A stretch of DNA of 64,000 nucleotides from Loxodes magnus (GCA_946699065.1 CAMPDV010000438.1:208245-272244); one strand, 5' to 3'. Shown: positions 1 through 12,429, counted from the first letter of the stretch. Numbers and translations are program-made. Notes: generated by a model from the sequence alone, not told the origin.

Positions 1-1072
1 TTCTTATGTTGGCTATTACATTTAGCTCATTTAAGCTGAGCAAAGTTTTTATTTTATCTCTCTCTTGAAAATCTCTTAGAGGTAAATCTTTTGATACTTC
101 CTACAAATTTATTTACAGTGAGGTGCTTTAATCTTTACTATAGTCCCTTCAAATCTTAATTAAAACGCCTAGGTTTCATTATTCTTAGATCTAAATTTGT
201 CTGGCTTAATATCTATTTCAGTTCGCTGTATTGTACAACTTCAAATTCTTTACTATTATGTATGATCTGAAAATTTATTTACTCCCTGTCTTAATCCCTC
301 TGTATGCTTATAATCCAAGATTCATTTCCTAATCTGTTCATACCCTTAATTAGTAGATGGTTTAAGATATTCAATGACTATCTTTCTTTAGCTATTTAGC
401 AGCTTTAGCGAGTAAGGCCTGAAAAATAAGCTCAAATTTTCTTTCTTCTTAAGCTTATTGAGTAAAAGGCTATTATAGAAATGAAAAGAAATAGATAGCT
501 AATTTGATATAAAAAGAGAGGTATAAGAAGTAAAATGGTTATAAGGGAGTTAGCAATAACTCAAAATAAATTAGTAACTTAAAATAATTTTAATCTACTA
601 ATGCATAAATCATAGATATCAGCATTATATCTAATGCTAACTAAAGGCTATTAATTAATATTGTTCTATAATCATAAAATCATTTAAATACTAAAGCTTT
701 TAGCCTTAAAAATTGTTAGATGCTTTTGCTAGTGTTATATAAGTAAAAATCTTCAGTGTAATCTGATACTTTAACACCTAATGAAGTGTTATTCATAATC
801 TTGTAAACTCTTTTCATATTTTCTAAATTTTGCTCTTGGCTTGTTTCAGCTCTTTTTAACTTAACTTCTTCTCAATGATCTAAATTTTGTAAAATGTGCA
901 ACAGATGCTTCAAATAGATGTAGTAATAGCATTTCTCTTTAGGTTTATTGATTTTCTTTCAATTATAAGGTGATTCAGTTCGTTCAATTGTCCTCATCAT
1001 TACATTTTACTCTTTAATCCTATTTTTCATTCTTTTGACTTATAAGAGCAAATGCTTCATTCTATTAGACAT
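1..1072 (-). CDS. Lys/Arg-rich protein, paralogue of the 12.4-13.6 kb gene (runs off left edge)
   Basis: I do not recognise this protein. Read on the minus strand with TAA/TAG as Gln, a frame opens at ATG 1072 (MSNRMKHLLLQVKR) and continues for about 130 residues with TGA in Trp-like places (YNWKKINK, LDHWEEVK), then becomes hard to follow around 480-700. The part at 1-470 encodes a basic segment with motifs such as SLNILNHLL and LTVNKFVGSIKRFTSKRF. The same segment occurs at 13,180-13,640 (QLNFLDHLV, STVNKLIGSIKRFTLRKF). Changes between the copies keep hydrophobic and basic positions, which is what makes coding likely. Composition suggests a coiled or nucleic-acid-binding protein, but no domain is identified. 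The gene is cut by the window edge. It diverges from the TPR-pseudokinase gene across about 300 bases. Confidence 0.45.
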
Positions 1073-1376
1073 TTTTCTTTTTTGTTGCTCTTCCAAAATT
1101 ACGAATTAAATTCTAAGTCCTCAAAATAGTTCCATTTTTGTAAGATAATATAGTAATCTATAATAATAAACAAACCAAAATATAAAATTACTAAAAACAA
1201 AATAGCTATTAAAGCTAGTAAATACAAAATGAAAGAATAAAAGAGATAAATAATAAATATGTTCTATTTAGAAAGAAAATATAAATTAAACATTTAAAAA
1301 GCTAAAAATTAAAATATCTATAATTAATATAATAAATCTTATATTTAAATTAAATTACTTTGCTAATATTTATAAA
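1073..1376. promoter_or_regulatory. AT-rich divergent intergenic region
   Basis: About 300 bases lie between the minus-strand frame starting at 1072 and the plus-strand ATG at 1377. The sequence is almost entirely A/T, has no coding look and presumably holds both promoters. I see no specific promoter motif. Confidence 0.35.
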
Positions 1377-3698
1377 ATGTCTGAAGCAAAATAATATTAC
1401 AAACAAGGAATAAAATATATGCAATAAAAAAATTGACTGGAAGCTCTTGATTTTTTTAACATAGCTACTATATTAGATCCTAATTATGCAACTGCACACT
1501 GTAATAAAGGAGTTTCACTCGACAACTTAGGAAAATACATCGAAGCAATCTAGAGCTACGATATAGCTCTCAAAATAGATCCTAATGATGCAACTGCACA
1601 CTGTAATAAAGGAGTTTCACTCAAAAACTTAGGAAAAAATAACGAAGCAATCTAGAGCTACGATATAGCTCTCAAAATAAATCCTAATTAGGCAGTTGCA
1701 CACTTTAATAAAGGAGTTTCACTCAACAACTTAGGAAAAAACAGCGAAGCAATCTAGAGCTACGATATAGCTCTCAAAATAGATCCTAATGATGCAACTG
1801 CACACTGTAATAAAGGAGTTTCACTCAAAAACTTAGGAAAAAATAACGAAGCAATCTAGAGCTACGATATAGCTCTCAAAATAAATCCTAATTATGCACT
1901 TGCACACTGTAATAAAGGAGTTTCACTCAAAAACTTAGGAAAAAACAGCGAAGCAATCTAGAGCTACGATATAGCTCTCAAAATAGATCCTAATGATGCA
2001 ACTGCACACTGTAATAAAGGAGTTTCACTCAAAAACTTAGGAAAAAATAACGAAGCAATCTAGAGCTACGATATAGCTCTCAAAATAGATCCTAATTATG
2101 CAACTGCACACTGTAATAAAGGAGTTTCACTCAAAAACTTAGGAAAAAATAACGAAGCAATCTAGAGCTACGATATAGCTCTCAAAATAAATCCTAATTA
2201 TGCAACTGCACACTGTAATAAAGGAGTTTCACTCAAAAACTTAGGAAAATACAGCGAAGCAATCTAGAGCTACGATATAGCTCTCAAAATAGATCCTAAT
2301 GATGCACTTGCACACTGTAATAAAGGAGTTTCACTCAAAAACTTAGGAAAATACAGCGAAGCAATCTAGAGCTACGATATAGCTCTCAAAATAAATCCTA
2401 ATTAGGCAGTTGCACACTTTAATAAAGGAGTTTCACTCGACAACTTAGGAAAATACATCGAAGCAATCTAGAGCTACGATATAGCTCTCAAAATAAATCC
2501 TAATTATGCAACTGCACACTGTAATAAAGGAGTTTCACTCAAAAACTTAGGAAAATACAGCGAAGCAATCTAGAGCTACGATATAGCTCTCAAAATAGAT
2601 CCTAATGATGCAACTGCACACTTTGATAAAGGTCTTTGCTTTTAAGCTTTAAATAAAAATCAAGAAGCATTTGAATGTTTCCTTAAAGCTAATTAACTAA
2701 ACCCATAAATAGAAATTCCCTAACTAAGAGCTTTTGAAGTAAACTAAGTGAAGAATAGAATAACAGAAAAAGAAATAAGGAAGTTCTTCTAGTAAATAGA
2801 TAGAGATAGTGAAATAAGAATATGGAAGTATAGAGATTTAGTTCCTGATAATTAATTTCTTTAGAAACTGTAGAAATTAGCCAGTGATGAATTTGGAACA
2901 ACTTATCTGATTAGTATCTAAGGAAGAATATATGGACTTAAAATATTTGGCTAGTAGAGTGATAAACTAATAGACTAGTTCTGATTTGAATGCAAAGAAC
3001 TTGTGGTAATAAAGAGCTAAAGAGTTTAAAGACTTATAGGATTTGCAATAGATACTTAAGAGTTAGGTGTTTTGACAGATTTAGAGAGTAAAGGAAGTTT
3101 ATTCTAAATAATATAGACAAAGTAGTTATTAAAAGACACTCAATCTAGATATTATAAGAAACTTAATTTACTTAGTTAAATAGCAGAAGGTTTGTAGGGT
3201 ATTCACGCTAGAAACTTAATTCATAAAGAAATGAAATCTCTTAATATTCTGATAGATGATTAAGATTGTCCTATAATACTAACTCTTGGATTATTTTATT
3301 AAGATAACTGATTAACAGCAATACAATAAAAAGGGGAACATCAATGAATGGCTCCTGAATAATTTGAAAAGAAAGTGACTAAAAAGAGTGATATTTGATC
3401 TTTAGGTTGTATAGGAGTAGAGCTATTCAATGAAGCACTTCTTTATCCAGGGCAATCATAGCTAAGATAAATAGTTTATGTCAATAAAATGATTCCTATG
3501 TTTTCAAGCGAAATATAACAAGAACCTTTATTAGCTGATCTATTCTACAGATGCTTAGCTTTCGATGAGAATATAAGACCAAACATAGATACTTTTATAA
3601 GCTAGTTAGATAAAATAAAATAAAAGTACAATCCATATGAAGGTACAAGTCACTAACCTATGAGAGAAGCTTTCAGATAGAGTGCATAAGAGATGTGA
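1377..3698 (+). CDS. TPR-repeat protein with C-terminal pseudokinase domain
   Basis: This is the cleanest gene in the window: 773 codons with no frame change if TAA/TAG = Gln and TGA = Trp. Residues ~34-440 are twelve 34-residue TPR units (consensus AHCNKGVSLKNLGK then EAIQSYDIALKI), which normally bind partner proteins. Residues ~500-760 form a protein kinase fold: a YGLKIF lysine, the helix-C segment ECKEL, QWMAPEQF and DIWSLGCIGVELF. The Trp in the last two is encoded by TGA, at 3345 and 3396. The catalytic loop reads IHKEMKSLNIL, so HRD is changed to HKE (base Asp to Glu). The DFG site reads TLG, so the metal-binding Asp is missing. I therefore infer a pseudokinase acting as a scaffold. 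ATG 1377 starts the first TPR helix region. The end is TGA 3696-3698, followed by a second in-frame TGA at 3702. The paralogue at 7,385-9,299 keeps the Asp residues. Confidence 0.85.
1476..2699 (+). repeat. Twelve 102-bp tandem units encoding TPR motifs
   Basis: Units repeat exactly every 102 bases (GAT-CCT at 1476, 1578 and so on). The first eleven are nearly identical at DNA level and the last has diverged. Variation is confined to a few codons: GAT/AAT before CCT, TAT/GAT/TAG after AAT, and the codons after GGAAAA. TAG appears inside the unit at the Gln of EAIQSYD. Such uniformity implies recent expansion or ongoing unequal exchange. Confidence 0.95.
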
Positions 3699-3704
3699 AG
3701 TTGA

Positions 3705-4390
3705 ATACTTAAACTATTTTAATATTAAAGTCTTATTATTAAGTCTTATATTACTTAACCATCAATAGCTTTTATCTAAAACTCTAATTATTAAAGTCTT
3801 CCAAGTAACTAATAATATATTACTCAGACAGTAATAGTACTAAAGCTTTAATCTTAGTTAACTACTATTTAACTTTATCAACTAATCATGTTTATTATTT
3901 CAGCATTGCTAATGTAATTATCTAGCCACTTTATTATAATTACTTAAGAAACTGATTATGAACATTTTTAGTAAGAATTTATTTGGATGATTAGTTTATA
4001 TAGAAGCTAAGATAAGTTACAACATCAAAACTTAATTAGTACCAATACATCTAACTTCACTTAATATCACCTAAAATGCTAACAGTTTAGAGAAACCTCT
4101 CAAATCAAAAATCAAAGTAGACTGTAAATCTTGGAAGCTACTTTTCAAGCTAAGTTTCAAAAACCTAGTTGTTAAAGTATTTTTGATTAGATTTGGAATG
4201 TATAATGACTTATATAGATATGGAACTTAAAATAGTTAATCTAAATAATTACTATTATTAGGTATTATTAAAGCTAAACTATTTTAAGTTACTTTAATGG
4301 ATAAAAAGCTCTTTTAGAAAGGAAGAAAAATCAGATATTTTAAAATATACCAAGCTGAAGGTTTTAATATCCTAGCGAAGAATTTAACAA
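3705..4390. other. Stretch without recognised gene
   Basis: Between the pseudokinase gene and the decayed TPR gene I see only AT-rich sequence with scattered open frames and no recognisable motif. It may be the 5' part of the decayed gene that follows. Confidence 0.3.
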
Positions 4391-6190
4391 AAAAAGAAAC
4401 AAAACTGAAATATTATGGTACTTTAAAGAAGCTAAGATCTTGATTAAAGCTTTTATTATGCATATGAAATTAAAGGAGATATGTTGTTCAAATAGGATGT
4501 CGAAAACTCCAACAGAGCTTTAAAAATTAATACTCCAATCATTTGGATTTACATTAGTAAAGCAAAAGCATTGGGTCTGATTAAAAAAATGAGGAAGCTA
4601 TCGAGGAATTGAATTAAGGCCTTAAAAAGAGTCTTAAAACATACTCCACAATATCAATTCTAATGGGACCATTTAAGATACTACAAATGAAACGTGAAGG
4701 TTAGACTAGTAAAATAGCACCTTCAAAAGTAGCGAAACTAGAATAAACTTCAATTCTGTAAACTTAGCAAGTATAATGAATAAGGAATCTTTGATATTAA
4801 GCTAGGAAAATACAAGAAGGCTGCTAAGAGCTTCGACATATTTATTAAAGTAAATCCTTACGATAAAGCATATTCTAAAATAGTTTGGAGCATTCGCTAG
4901 GCTCTAAAGAAGGAATGAAATATTTGAAGCCTACAGTATTGCTATTAGCCATAAACCAAATAGAGTAGAAATTTATTTGCTTAAAGGTTAAACTTTAATG
5001 GAATTTCAATTGAAGCATTTTAGGATTTTTAAAAAGAGATCGACATCGACCAAAATTTAGCTGAAGCTCGAGTTTAAAAGGAGAATTCTGATAAGTTAAG
5101 GCATAGAAACAAAGGATAAAGATGTCTTTTGCTAAGCTATTATAATCAACGTATAAATAAAGCAGCTTCTGCTACAGTTTTTTAGCTCTTTTAGAACTTC
5201 AATATTACAATAAAGTAGGTGAAGGCTTCGATTAAAGCATCAAATAGGATCTTAATTTTTACTTTGCATGCGTTAAAAAGAAGTGTCGTCAGCATAGTTA
5301 AATAAGCAAAAAAATATTATCGTAAGCTTTAGCAAAGTGATTGAATTTGCACCTTAAAACTAAGTTGCCTTCCTTAATACAGGAATAGCATGTTAAAGGC
5401 TTGAAAGACGAAGCAAATTTATAGATAAATTCAGCGTAGTAATAAAATAAAACCCTTAATAAATAAATGCCTATTTCTACCTAAAATTAGCGTCTGTAAG
5501 CTTAATAGAAATACTGAAGCTATGGATAAATAAAAAACTATAGAAATAGATTCTCAATATATTTAACAAATAATCTTTAAGGGGAAATTTTGACAAAAAG
5601 AGAAAAATATTAAGAGGTAATAGAAAACTTAGAAAAGGCTTTAGAATTGAGACTTGATATATTCAATACTTATTTTTAAAAGGTTTAGATTTTACTGTAT
5701 TAGGAAAGAATAAGGAGGCACATAGTAACTACAAAAAAGCTATCTAACTCAATTCTTAGAATATTTAGGCTAATAATAAGAAAATATTCTAACTTATCGG
5801 CTTAAGAAAAATAAGGAAGTAATCGAAACCATAAATATAGCAATAAACCCTTTTGATGCTACTTACTATAACAGCAAGCAATTGCAGCTAGAAATAAGAA
5901 AGATTTAAAGAAACCATTGAGAGCTGAAAATTAGCTTATGCAATTAAATCTGAATATCATATTTCCCTATAAATTTATGATATTTAATTCTATAAATTAG
6001 GAAATGGCACTGAAGCAATCAAATATATTAATACAGATATAGAGTTAGGACTGGAATATGCCAGTTTTTTTTATCGTAAAGATCTAGAACTCTAAGATTA
6101 AAGAAAGGGTTAAGAAGCACTTAAGTACTTTAATAAATTTGTACAGCTAAAATCAAAAATAATAGTTCCTAAAAAAGTTAAAGATATATG
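4390..6190 (+). pseudogene. Decayed TPR-repeat gene
   Basis: TPR-like segments occur in succession on the plus strand but in changing frames. Examples are KNEEAIEELNQGLKKSL near 4,590, LGKYKKAAKSFDIFIKVNP near 4,800, EIFEAYSIAISHKPN near 4,920, EAFQDFQKEIDIDQNLAEA near 5,020, SKVIEFAPQNQVAFLNTG near 5,330 and GNGTEAIKYINTDIELGLEY near 6,000. Each has the TPR pattern of small and hydrophobic positions with ~34-residue spacing, but at least six frame changes separate them. It lies downstream of the intact TPR-pseudokinase gene on the same strand and could be a degenerate paralogue. Some breaks may be homopolymer errors, but their density is higher than in neighbouring genes, so I call it a pseudogene. 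Confidence 0.6.
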
Positions 6191-6420
6191 ACAATTCTTA
6201 AGTCTATGGATGTAGATTAAATAGAATCTATCTAATCAACATAAAAGGAATTAATTATTCTTTCAAAAGAGTGATCTAAAAAGAAAATCCTAAGATCTTA
6301 ATAAATGATTACCATTTCGAGTGGAAAAAGCTACTTTAAATCAACCATTAAGAGTTTTAAAGCTGGAGGAGTAAATATTGATGATAGCAAATTAAGTAAG
6401 TTCAATTTTTGCCTTCTACC
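6191..6420 (+). CDS. Possible C-terminal coding fragment, unknown
   Basis: A frame with protein-like composition (DQIESIQSTQKELIILSKEW, then SGKSYFKSTIKSFKAGG) runs for about 75 codons and follows the decayed TPR gene directly. It may be its C-terminal end. No domain is recognised. Confidence 0.3.
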
Positions 6421-7384
6421 TTGATTTAAAGTTAAAAGGGAACTTTCAAAATCGTTTAGTCTGATTAATTTTTTTATGAGTTTTTGAGGAAATCTTAGCA
6501 TCGGATTTTTCAAGAAGCTTAATCTTCTAAAATTAATTACTGGAGAATTGCAGATACTCCATTCTTTTTCTTTCTCTTGTTTTATTTTATCAGCTCTTAA
6601 TTTTTATTCAGACAGTTATAAGCCTACATCATATTGATGTCAAATGTTTACATTTTAGCACTTTTACTCGAAAATTATTATTTCACTATCGATATTCATT
6701 TTCAATTACTAGTTTTGTTGTGATCTCTTTGACAAAATTAGCTTCCGAATAGAGAGGAACTAAATTATTAGTTGCATTAAAGCTTTCTAATGATGCTTAA
6801 AAATTACTGAATCTGCTCAAAGCTAGTTCTTTGTTAGTGTAGGTAAAATATTACTAGGATACAACTAATCAGCTAAGCTATTCACTCTATTTCTTCTTCA
6901 TATTTAATTTGCTGGATTAAAGCAAGTTTTTTCCTTTTATAGGTCACATCATTTGAAATGCCTAAACTTAATAGCTAAACTTAGAAATTAAATTTCTCCT
7001 TATGTCTACCCAGCGTATCAGATTATATTCATTGTCAATGCAAATTTAATTAGATAAGAATCAGTTTTCTTAGGTATTTCTAAGAGATCCTTATTTTTAT
7101 CATATTTACCTAGGTTTTTTTATAGTCATATGAAGTAGCAAATCCTTGCTACTAATGGGTTGACTGAGTTATTAAGCAGATTAAAATTGTAAGATAAGGT
7201 AAATGAGCTAAGCTGAAGTGGCTTATATTAAGATTACTATATAAGCCATTTATCTATTAGCAACATTTTAATTGGCTTAGATCTTATATCCTTTACTCTT
7301 AAACAAGAAAGTGAAAATTAGTTAATTTTCCCATATCTTTAATAGCTTAAAATATATAATAAGATATCATTTTTGTTCTCCTCA
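6421..7384. other. Stretch without recognised gene
   Basis: About 960 bases between converging transcription units. There are open frames on both strands, but none has convincing protein character. Probably 3' flanking sequence of the flanking genes. Confidence 0.3.
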
Positions 7385-9299
7385 TCAATACTAATTCTCT
7401 AACATCCTCAAATTATTAGTCTACCTAATTTAGAAACCTACTTTTGTATCAATCTATTAATCTTATTATTGCATATTAGCAGCTTAAGGTGCGTTCTGCT
7501 TGTTTACTCTTTACTAGCTAATTATTTAATTATTCTAAATCGCAGCTTTCTTCTATTGACTTAGCTATTACCACTTTTATTTTAACTAATCTATTTAATC
7601 ATGATAGGTATAAATATCAGGTCTGTCATTTTACTCATAGCTAAAATTTTATTTTATTAGTTAGGCTAATTTTGGGGCTTAATTTATTTTAAAATAATTC
7701 AGAGATTCTTCGATTGTCAAAAACAGCCCTTTAAATTTATAATTTAGATAGATTTGGATAAGTTATTTACTCGTTAAATATTTCTACTGCTATGTAAGCT
7801 AAAGATCAGATATCACTCTTTTAGCTTACTTAACCATTAAAAAGCTCAGGAGCCATTCATTGAAGTTATCCTCTTTAACCTTTCGTATTTTTTATACTTG
7901 ATTCATTTAATAATCCAAGATCAGCTATTTTAGGTGAATCTGAATAATCTAATAGAATATTAAGAGATTTCATATCTATATTAATCAAGCTTCTAGAATG
8001 GATTGACTTCAAACCTTCAGCTATCTTACTAAGCAAATTTAGCTTCTTATAAAATCTCAAAGGAGACCCTATTTCACATTCCATAAATAGCGTTTTAGAT
8101 TTAATGGTTTAGTATAAACTTTCTTTAGGCATGTAATCAGTTAGAAGGCAAAAACAGTATTTTCCATATACTGAATTATCGATTGAAACTCCAACAAGTC
8201 TTAGAACTCTTGAGTTGCTTCCAAAAAAAAAAGAGTCTTACATTCAAGATAGAATTTGTCCATTATTTTTTGCAGTTCGATGCTTTACTTCATTTTTTTA
8301 AGGGCATATTCAGTTTTATCGATTTTAAACTTATAAACAGTTTTACTTACACCTTTACCTAATACTTGCAAGCTTTCAAGAAACTAGATATGAATAAAAT
8401 CTTTATAGTTCCATATCCTTATTTGAGACTTGATATCATTTCCATCACTATTTTAACGTAAAAGTTCCCAAATATCCTCAAGTTTTAAATTAGTCTGCTT
8501 TTAGACAGCTTCTTACTCTACTTTCCCTTAGGGAATCTCAAGTTTAGGGTCAAGCCTATGTGTTATTTTGAAACTTTCGAATGTCTTTTAGTGCTGCTTT
8601 AAAGCTTAAAGCACTAAGTCCTTATTATGATAAACCTCTAGTATTAAGGATTAAGCTAGTAGCATAATTACAACTTTCGATGAATTTGCTATAATTTCTT
8701 AACTTATAGAGAAAAGTCTTTAAGGTAGTAGAGGATTTGGAAATTTCGATATATTAGAATAGCTTTGTCTAGATTTTAAATTGCTTCATTGTATTTACCT
8801 AAGTTTTTGAGTACAGTTCCAATGTTAGCATATGTAATTACATTATTAGGATTAAGTCTAAGAGCTGTATCATAGCTCTTTAAAGCTTAATTATATCTCT
8901 TTAAATTATTCAATGCAATACCTTTGCTACTATACGTTATTGCATTATTAGGATTCAGTTAAAGAACCATATCATAACAAACTATAGCTTTTGTATCCTA
9001 TCCTTGAATTTTAACGTGTCTCCTTTATCGCTATGAGTAATCTCATTATTGAGATTTAACTTAAGAGCTATATCATAATTCTCTAAAGGTTCGTCGAATC
9101 TGCCTAAGTTCATAAGTGCATCTGCTTAATTACAATGAAATATTGCCTCACTAGGATTCTTTTCAATAGCTTTATTAAAATAACTAACAGCTTCAATGTA
9201 ATTCCCTTTTTATTACTTTTTCGCTCCTTTTTATTACATAAACTAGCTCTCATCTTTTTTGCAATTATTGTATTTCCTATTAGAATTAAGATTGTTCAT
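7385..9299 (-). CDS. TPR-repeat protein kinase (TKL-like), paralogue of the 1.4-3.7 kb gene
   Basis: On the minus strand ATG 9299 opens a protein with about four degenerate TPR units (NYIEAVSYFNKAIEKNP, LGRFDEPLENYDIALKLN, KRYNQALKSYDTALRLNP, LGKYNEAIQNLDKAI), then a linker and a kinase domain. The kinase shows a glycine loop LGKGVSKTVY, the lysine motif YALKKM, a catalytic loop INIDMKSLNILLD (Asp, Lys and Asn kept; His and Arg of HRD changed), KIADLGLL in the DFG position, LQWMAPELF and KSDIWSLAYIAVEIF. Both Trp in the last two are TGA. Unlike its paralogue it keeps the catalytic and metal-binding Asp, so activity is plausible. At least three frame changes lie in homopolymers (near 9,045; a run of nine T near 8,230; an A run near 7,590). 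The end is a tandem TGA-TGA at 7382-7387. Confidence 0.75.
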
Positions 9300-9529
9300 T
9301 ATATAGAATCTCCATATATTAAATTAAAGGTTAAAGAAACCAGTTTCAATTAAGTTTCCCTCTCTTCTACAGCAGTTGAATACCTACTTTAAACTCTTTT
9401 TTACTTCTATTGATATATGTATGAGTACTTAAGAAAGCTATTGATTGGCTTTATGAATCCTTTTTTATGAGAGTTTAAATAAAAAAATTAGCTAAAATCA
9501 TTTGAAGTTTTGCATGTGATGAAGTAGTT

Positions 9530-10620
9530 ATGTTAATTTGGACCTTTTAGAGAAGTAACGAAGAAAAGGGATTTGTAAGTTTTATCCTAAGAGTGATGTA
9601 ATTTAAAATGCTTGCAAAGTGAAATACTAGTACATTTTTTTTGGTTTCTATGGATTTTAATCTGATAACCTTACTTCCTTCTGTTCAATTTGCAGACTTA
9701 ACATTTTTCATCCTTTATAAGTCTAGCAAGGCATGCTACTTAACTGGCATTATAGCTTTTATTAGTCAAATTCGTACTATTTGCCTGCCTGTCGTTTAAC
9801 CTTTTAATCTTTAAGATCTTAAACTGCCTTTCAGGATAAATTGACTTTGCTTGCTGCAACATTTTCGAATGGTAACAAATGTGCTAAGAAAACACCTTTG
9901 AGAATCTACTTTCCAATTCTTTACCTTTGCTAGATGATTTTTTTCTAAGTTTAAGGAAAGTCAGTGTCAGAGCTTCTTTTATTTAAGCTTCTAAGACTTT
10001 AACTCCTTAAGGTTGTGTTGACTCCGTCGGACTTTATTATAAGACCATAGATTATCTTAGCCTGATCTAATCAACAATAATATTACTCCAGCTATTTAGA
10101 TTCTAATATGATGCCTCCATTACGTTGAAGACTGATTGAATTAAGCTATTTTAGGATTTAAATTAGTAACTGAGAGTTATTACGGTATTGTCTTGGTAAA
10201 CTCTTTAAACATCTATAGCCTCTATTAACTCTTATCATTGAGCTCTTTTAAAATTTAGCTCAAGATAACTAGAAGCTTAAGGCTTTATAAAAGTATTGGT
10301 CTTACGCTTGCTAGATATGTCTTGACCTTAATTCAATAGTGATCAAACTGAATTAGTTTCGCAGATAAGAGACTACTCTTTGAATTGCTTGCTCTTATTC
10401 CCTTATTATCTATCTGGTTCAACTACAGATCTCATTGATTCTACTCTTTGGTACATTCAATTTCTTGCTGCTTTTTCTTTAAGCAAGCTTTGTCCGTAAT
10501 TTCATTGAAATACTCTGCTATATTGTAGGTTTATCTTTGTAACCTATTTGCGTCATTCGAGATAGAGTGATTGAGACAGAATCTCGCTCTTATACCATGT
10601 ATCTTATTAAGATAAGCAGA
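9530..10620 (-). CDS. Hypothetical Cys-containing protein
   Basis: Not recognised. The minus-strand frame has good protein character over about 350 codons with roughly one or two frame changes. An N-terminal part contains DANRLQRQTYNIAEYFNEI. A middle part contains LRQSMVLQQSPTESTQ and ELESRFSKVFSQHICYHSKM. A C-terminal part holds CQVCKLNRRKQGY, CTSISLC and a His pair (KLHHSQDK), a possible small zinc site. The start is not clear because the divergent plus-strand gene abuts it near 10,600. What it does cannot be said. Confidence 0.45.
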
Positions 10621-12110
10621 TAGAAATAAGGAAATATCGTGCTGAAGGAAAGTGGAAGTAGGTAGTAGAAAATCTAAGTATGAAAAATATCTGGATTGGA
10701 TAATAGAGCTCGACCACTTCTACGGTCAAGAATTAGTATGTTACTAATCCTTGACTTTAAGAAATCACCAAAATGAGATAAGATTCCTTTCACCAACCAG
10801 AAATAACTTACAGAGAGGCAATCAGCTTATATTTATATGTCTACAAAATGTTTTGGAAGCTTTCTAATGGTAAGATATACAGTGATCAGTTTACTAAATT
10901 CTCAGTTGTTTAGATCCTAAAGCTTAGATTATTCAAAGCATTTGAGTTACTTTCGCTAGTTTACAAAACTCAAAAGGATTTAAAAATAGGGAATGATGTT
11001 TAAAATAAGATGTAACAATAAGCATATAAGAAACATAATAAGAAACAATCGAAGTTTAAAGCGCAAAACGAATGAAATTAAAAACAGCTTAGAAAAGTAC
11101 CATTAAATGCATAGATATTAATAACTAAAGTAACTGTAGCTTAATGAATATTGTATAAGTAAATCAATAACAAAAAATATTCTCAACCATACAATTTTCT
11201 TTACACTATAGTGAATTGAAATTTACAGAAAAACTAGATAAGCCTAACATTATAAGAGGATAATAAGATAAAATTAAAATGGACTGGGGATATAGAATCT
11301 TAAGTTAAAAAGTAAGTCTAAGAAGGTAGCAGTTAGGATAGAGGAAAAGCATGAATGTAAAATAAAATATTGGATAAAGTACCAAAAAAGGTAGGAAATA
11401 TTTCTATTTTGTTAAGCTTATAAGAAACGCTATGATTAAGAAATCTTGAGTCAAGATTCAAATTCTTAGATTATTTTAATCAAAATAAATACCTTTCAAT
11501 TATCATGTAGTTTTTATGGGAATTAAGTATCAACATTTTCAGGTACCAAATAATTAAATCTTGATATAATTGGTAGAGTAAATGCTAGCTAAGTAAGGCA
11601 TCATTTATCTTAAAAATCAAGAGTAGTTAGATTATGAAAAGACATTGACTTGAAGACTTAAGACTATTCAATTAGTCTTTGAGAGTCTTTCATATTTTTA
11701 AGAAGAACTCTCACAACATTATTCACAAGATAAATCATTAACTAGCAGGTAAATATCATGATATCATTTGAAATGATATATCCAAGCTTAATAAGCTTTT
11801 TAGGAATACTAAATACCCAAGAAATGTTAGTAATATTGATAAAGTATTTAAACAGCGTGTGATCTTCATTCTAGAACTTTATAATGAAGACCACTTAGTT
11901 CAACTCTTTTAATAGATGCGCTTCATTTTTGTAATCTTTGGTTATACTTAGAAAGAAGATCTCATGATATATTGCTATATCTTTGATTAAGAAAGTATGG
12001 TTGAAAATTTTTACTTCCAATAATATACTAGTAGCTTATAATACTCTAGTGGTTCTGTTGCTTATAATAGCTGAGTATTTATTTTCATGTTGATGCTAAC
12101 CAAAGGTACT
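10607..12110 (+). CDS. Hypothetical protein with many TGA-encoded Trp
   Basis: Not recognised. A single plus-strand frame stays open for about 500 codons when TGA is read as Trp, and the TGAs sit in plausible aromatic contexts (QDIQWSVYQILS, SIWVTFASLQ, YEKTLTWRLKTIQLVF, LYLWLRKYGWKFLLP). Composition is even and protein-like (KYLDWIIELDHFYGQELVCY, QMLAKQGIIYLKNQEQLDYE). It may extend to about 12,400, where it would overlap the opposing gene. No in-frame ATG was found close to 10,607. If TGA were a stop here the frame would break into many pieces, so the gene is itself support for TGA = Trp. Confidence 0.45.
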
Positions 12111-12429
12111 TTAAATTACTAATATCACATGTCAATTCCATATCTCACTTCAATCTCAAGAAAGTTTCTCGTCTGGGATTAAAATATAGCAAGCCCCTTA
12201 TTACTTCAGTTAGTCGAAGATTTATCTTAGATATCAATTCGATACCTTAACTCTCTACTTAGTTGATTTATGTTATAAGCCTAAAAATTAATAGCTCAAT
12301 TAGTGGAATTTATTAGGCGGAAGTAATTATTTATTTGTATTTTCTGCCTTGCTTCAAATAGCTTTAAAACAATATGAATATAATTCTGTAGCCTTTAAGC
12401 TCAAACTAGGCTATCTTATTCATATAAAT

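Noticed and set aside
1476-2699. CRISPR-like array because of regular repeats
   Set aside because: Units are contiguous 102-bp coding repeats without unique spacers and translate as TPR motifs.
7875-8084. Standard-code 69-residue minus frame as a gene
   Set aside because: It is the catalytic loop portion of the TPR-kinase, bounded by TAA codons that encode Gln.
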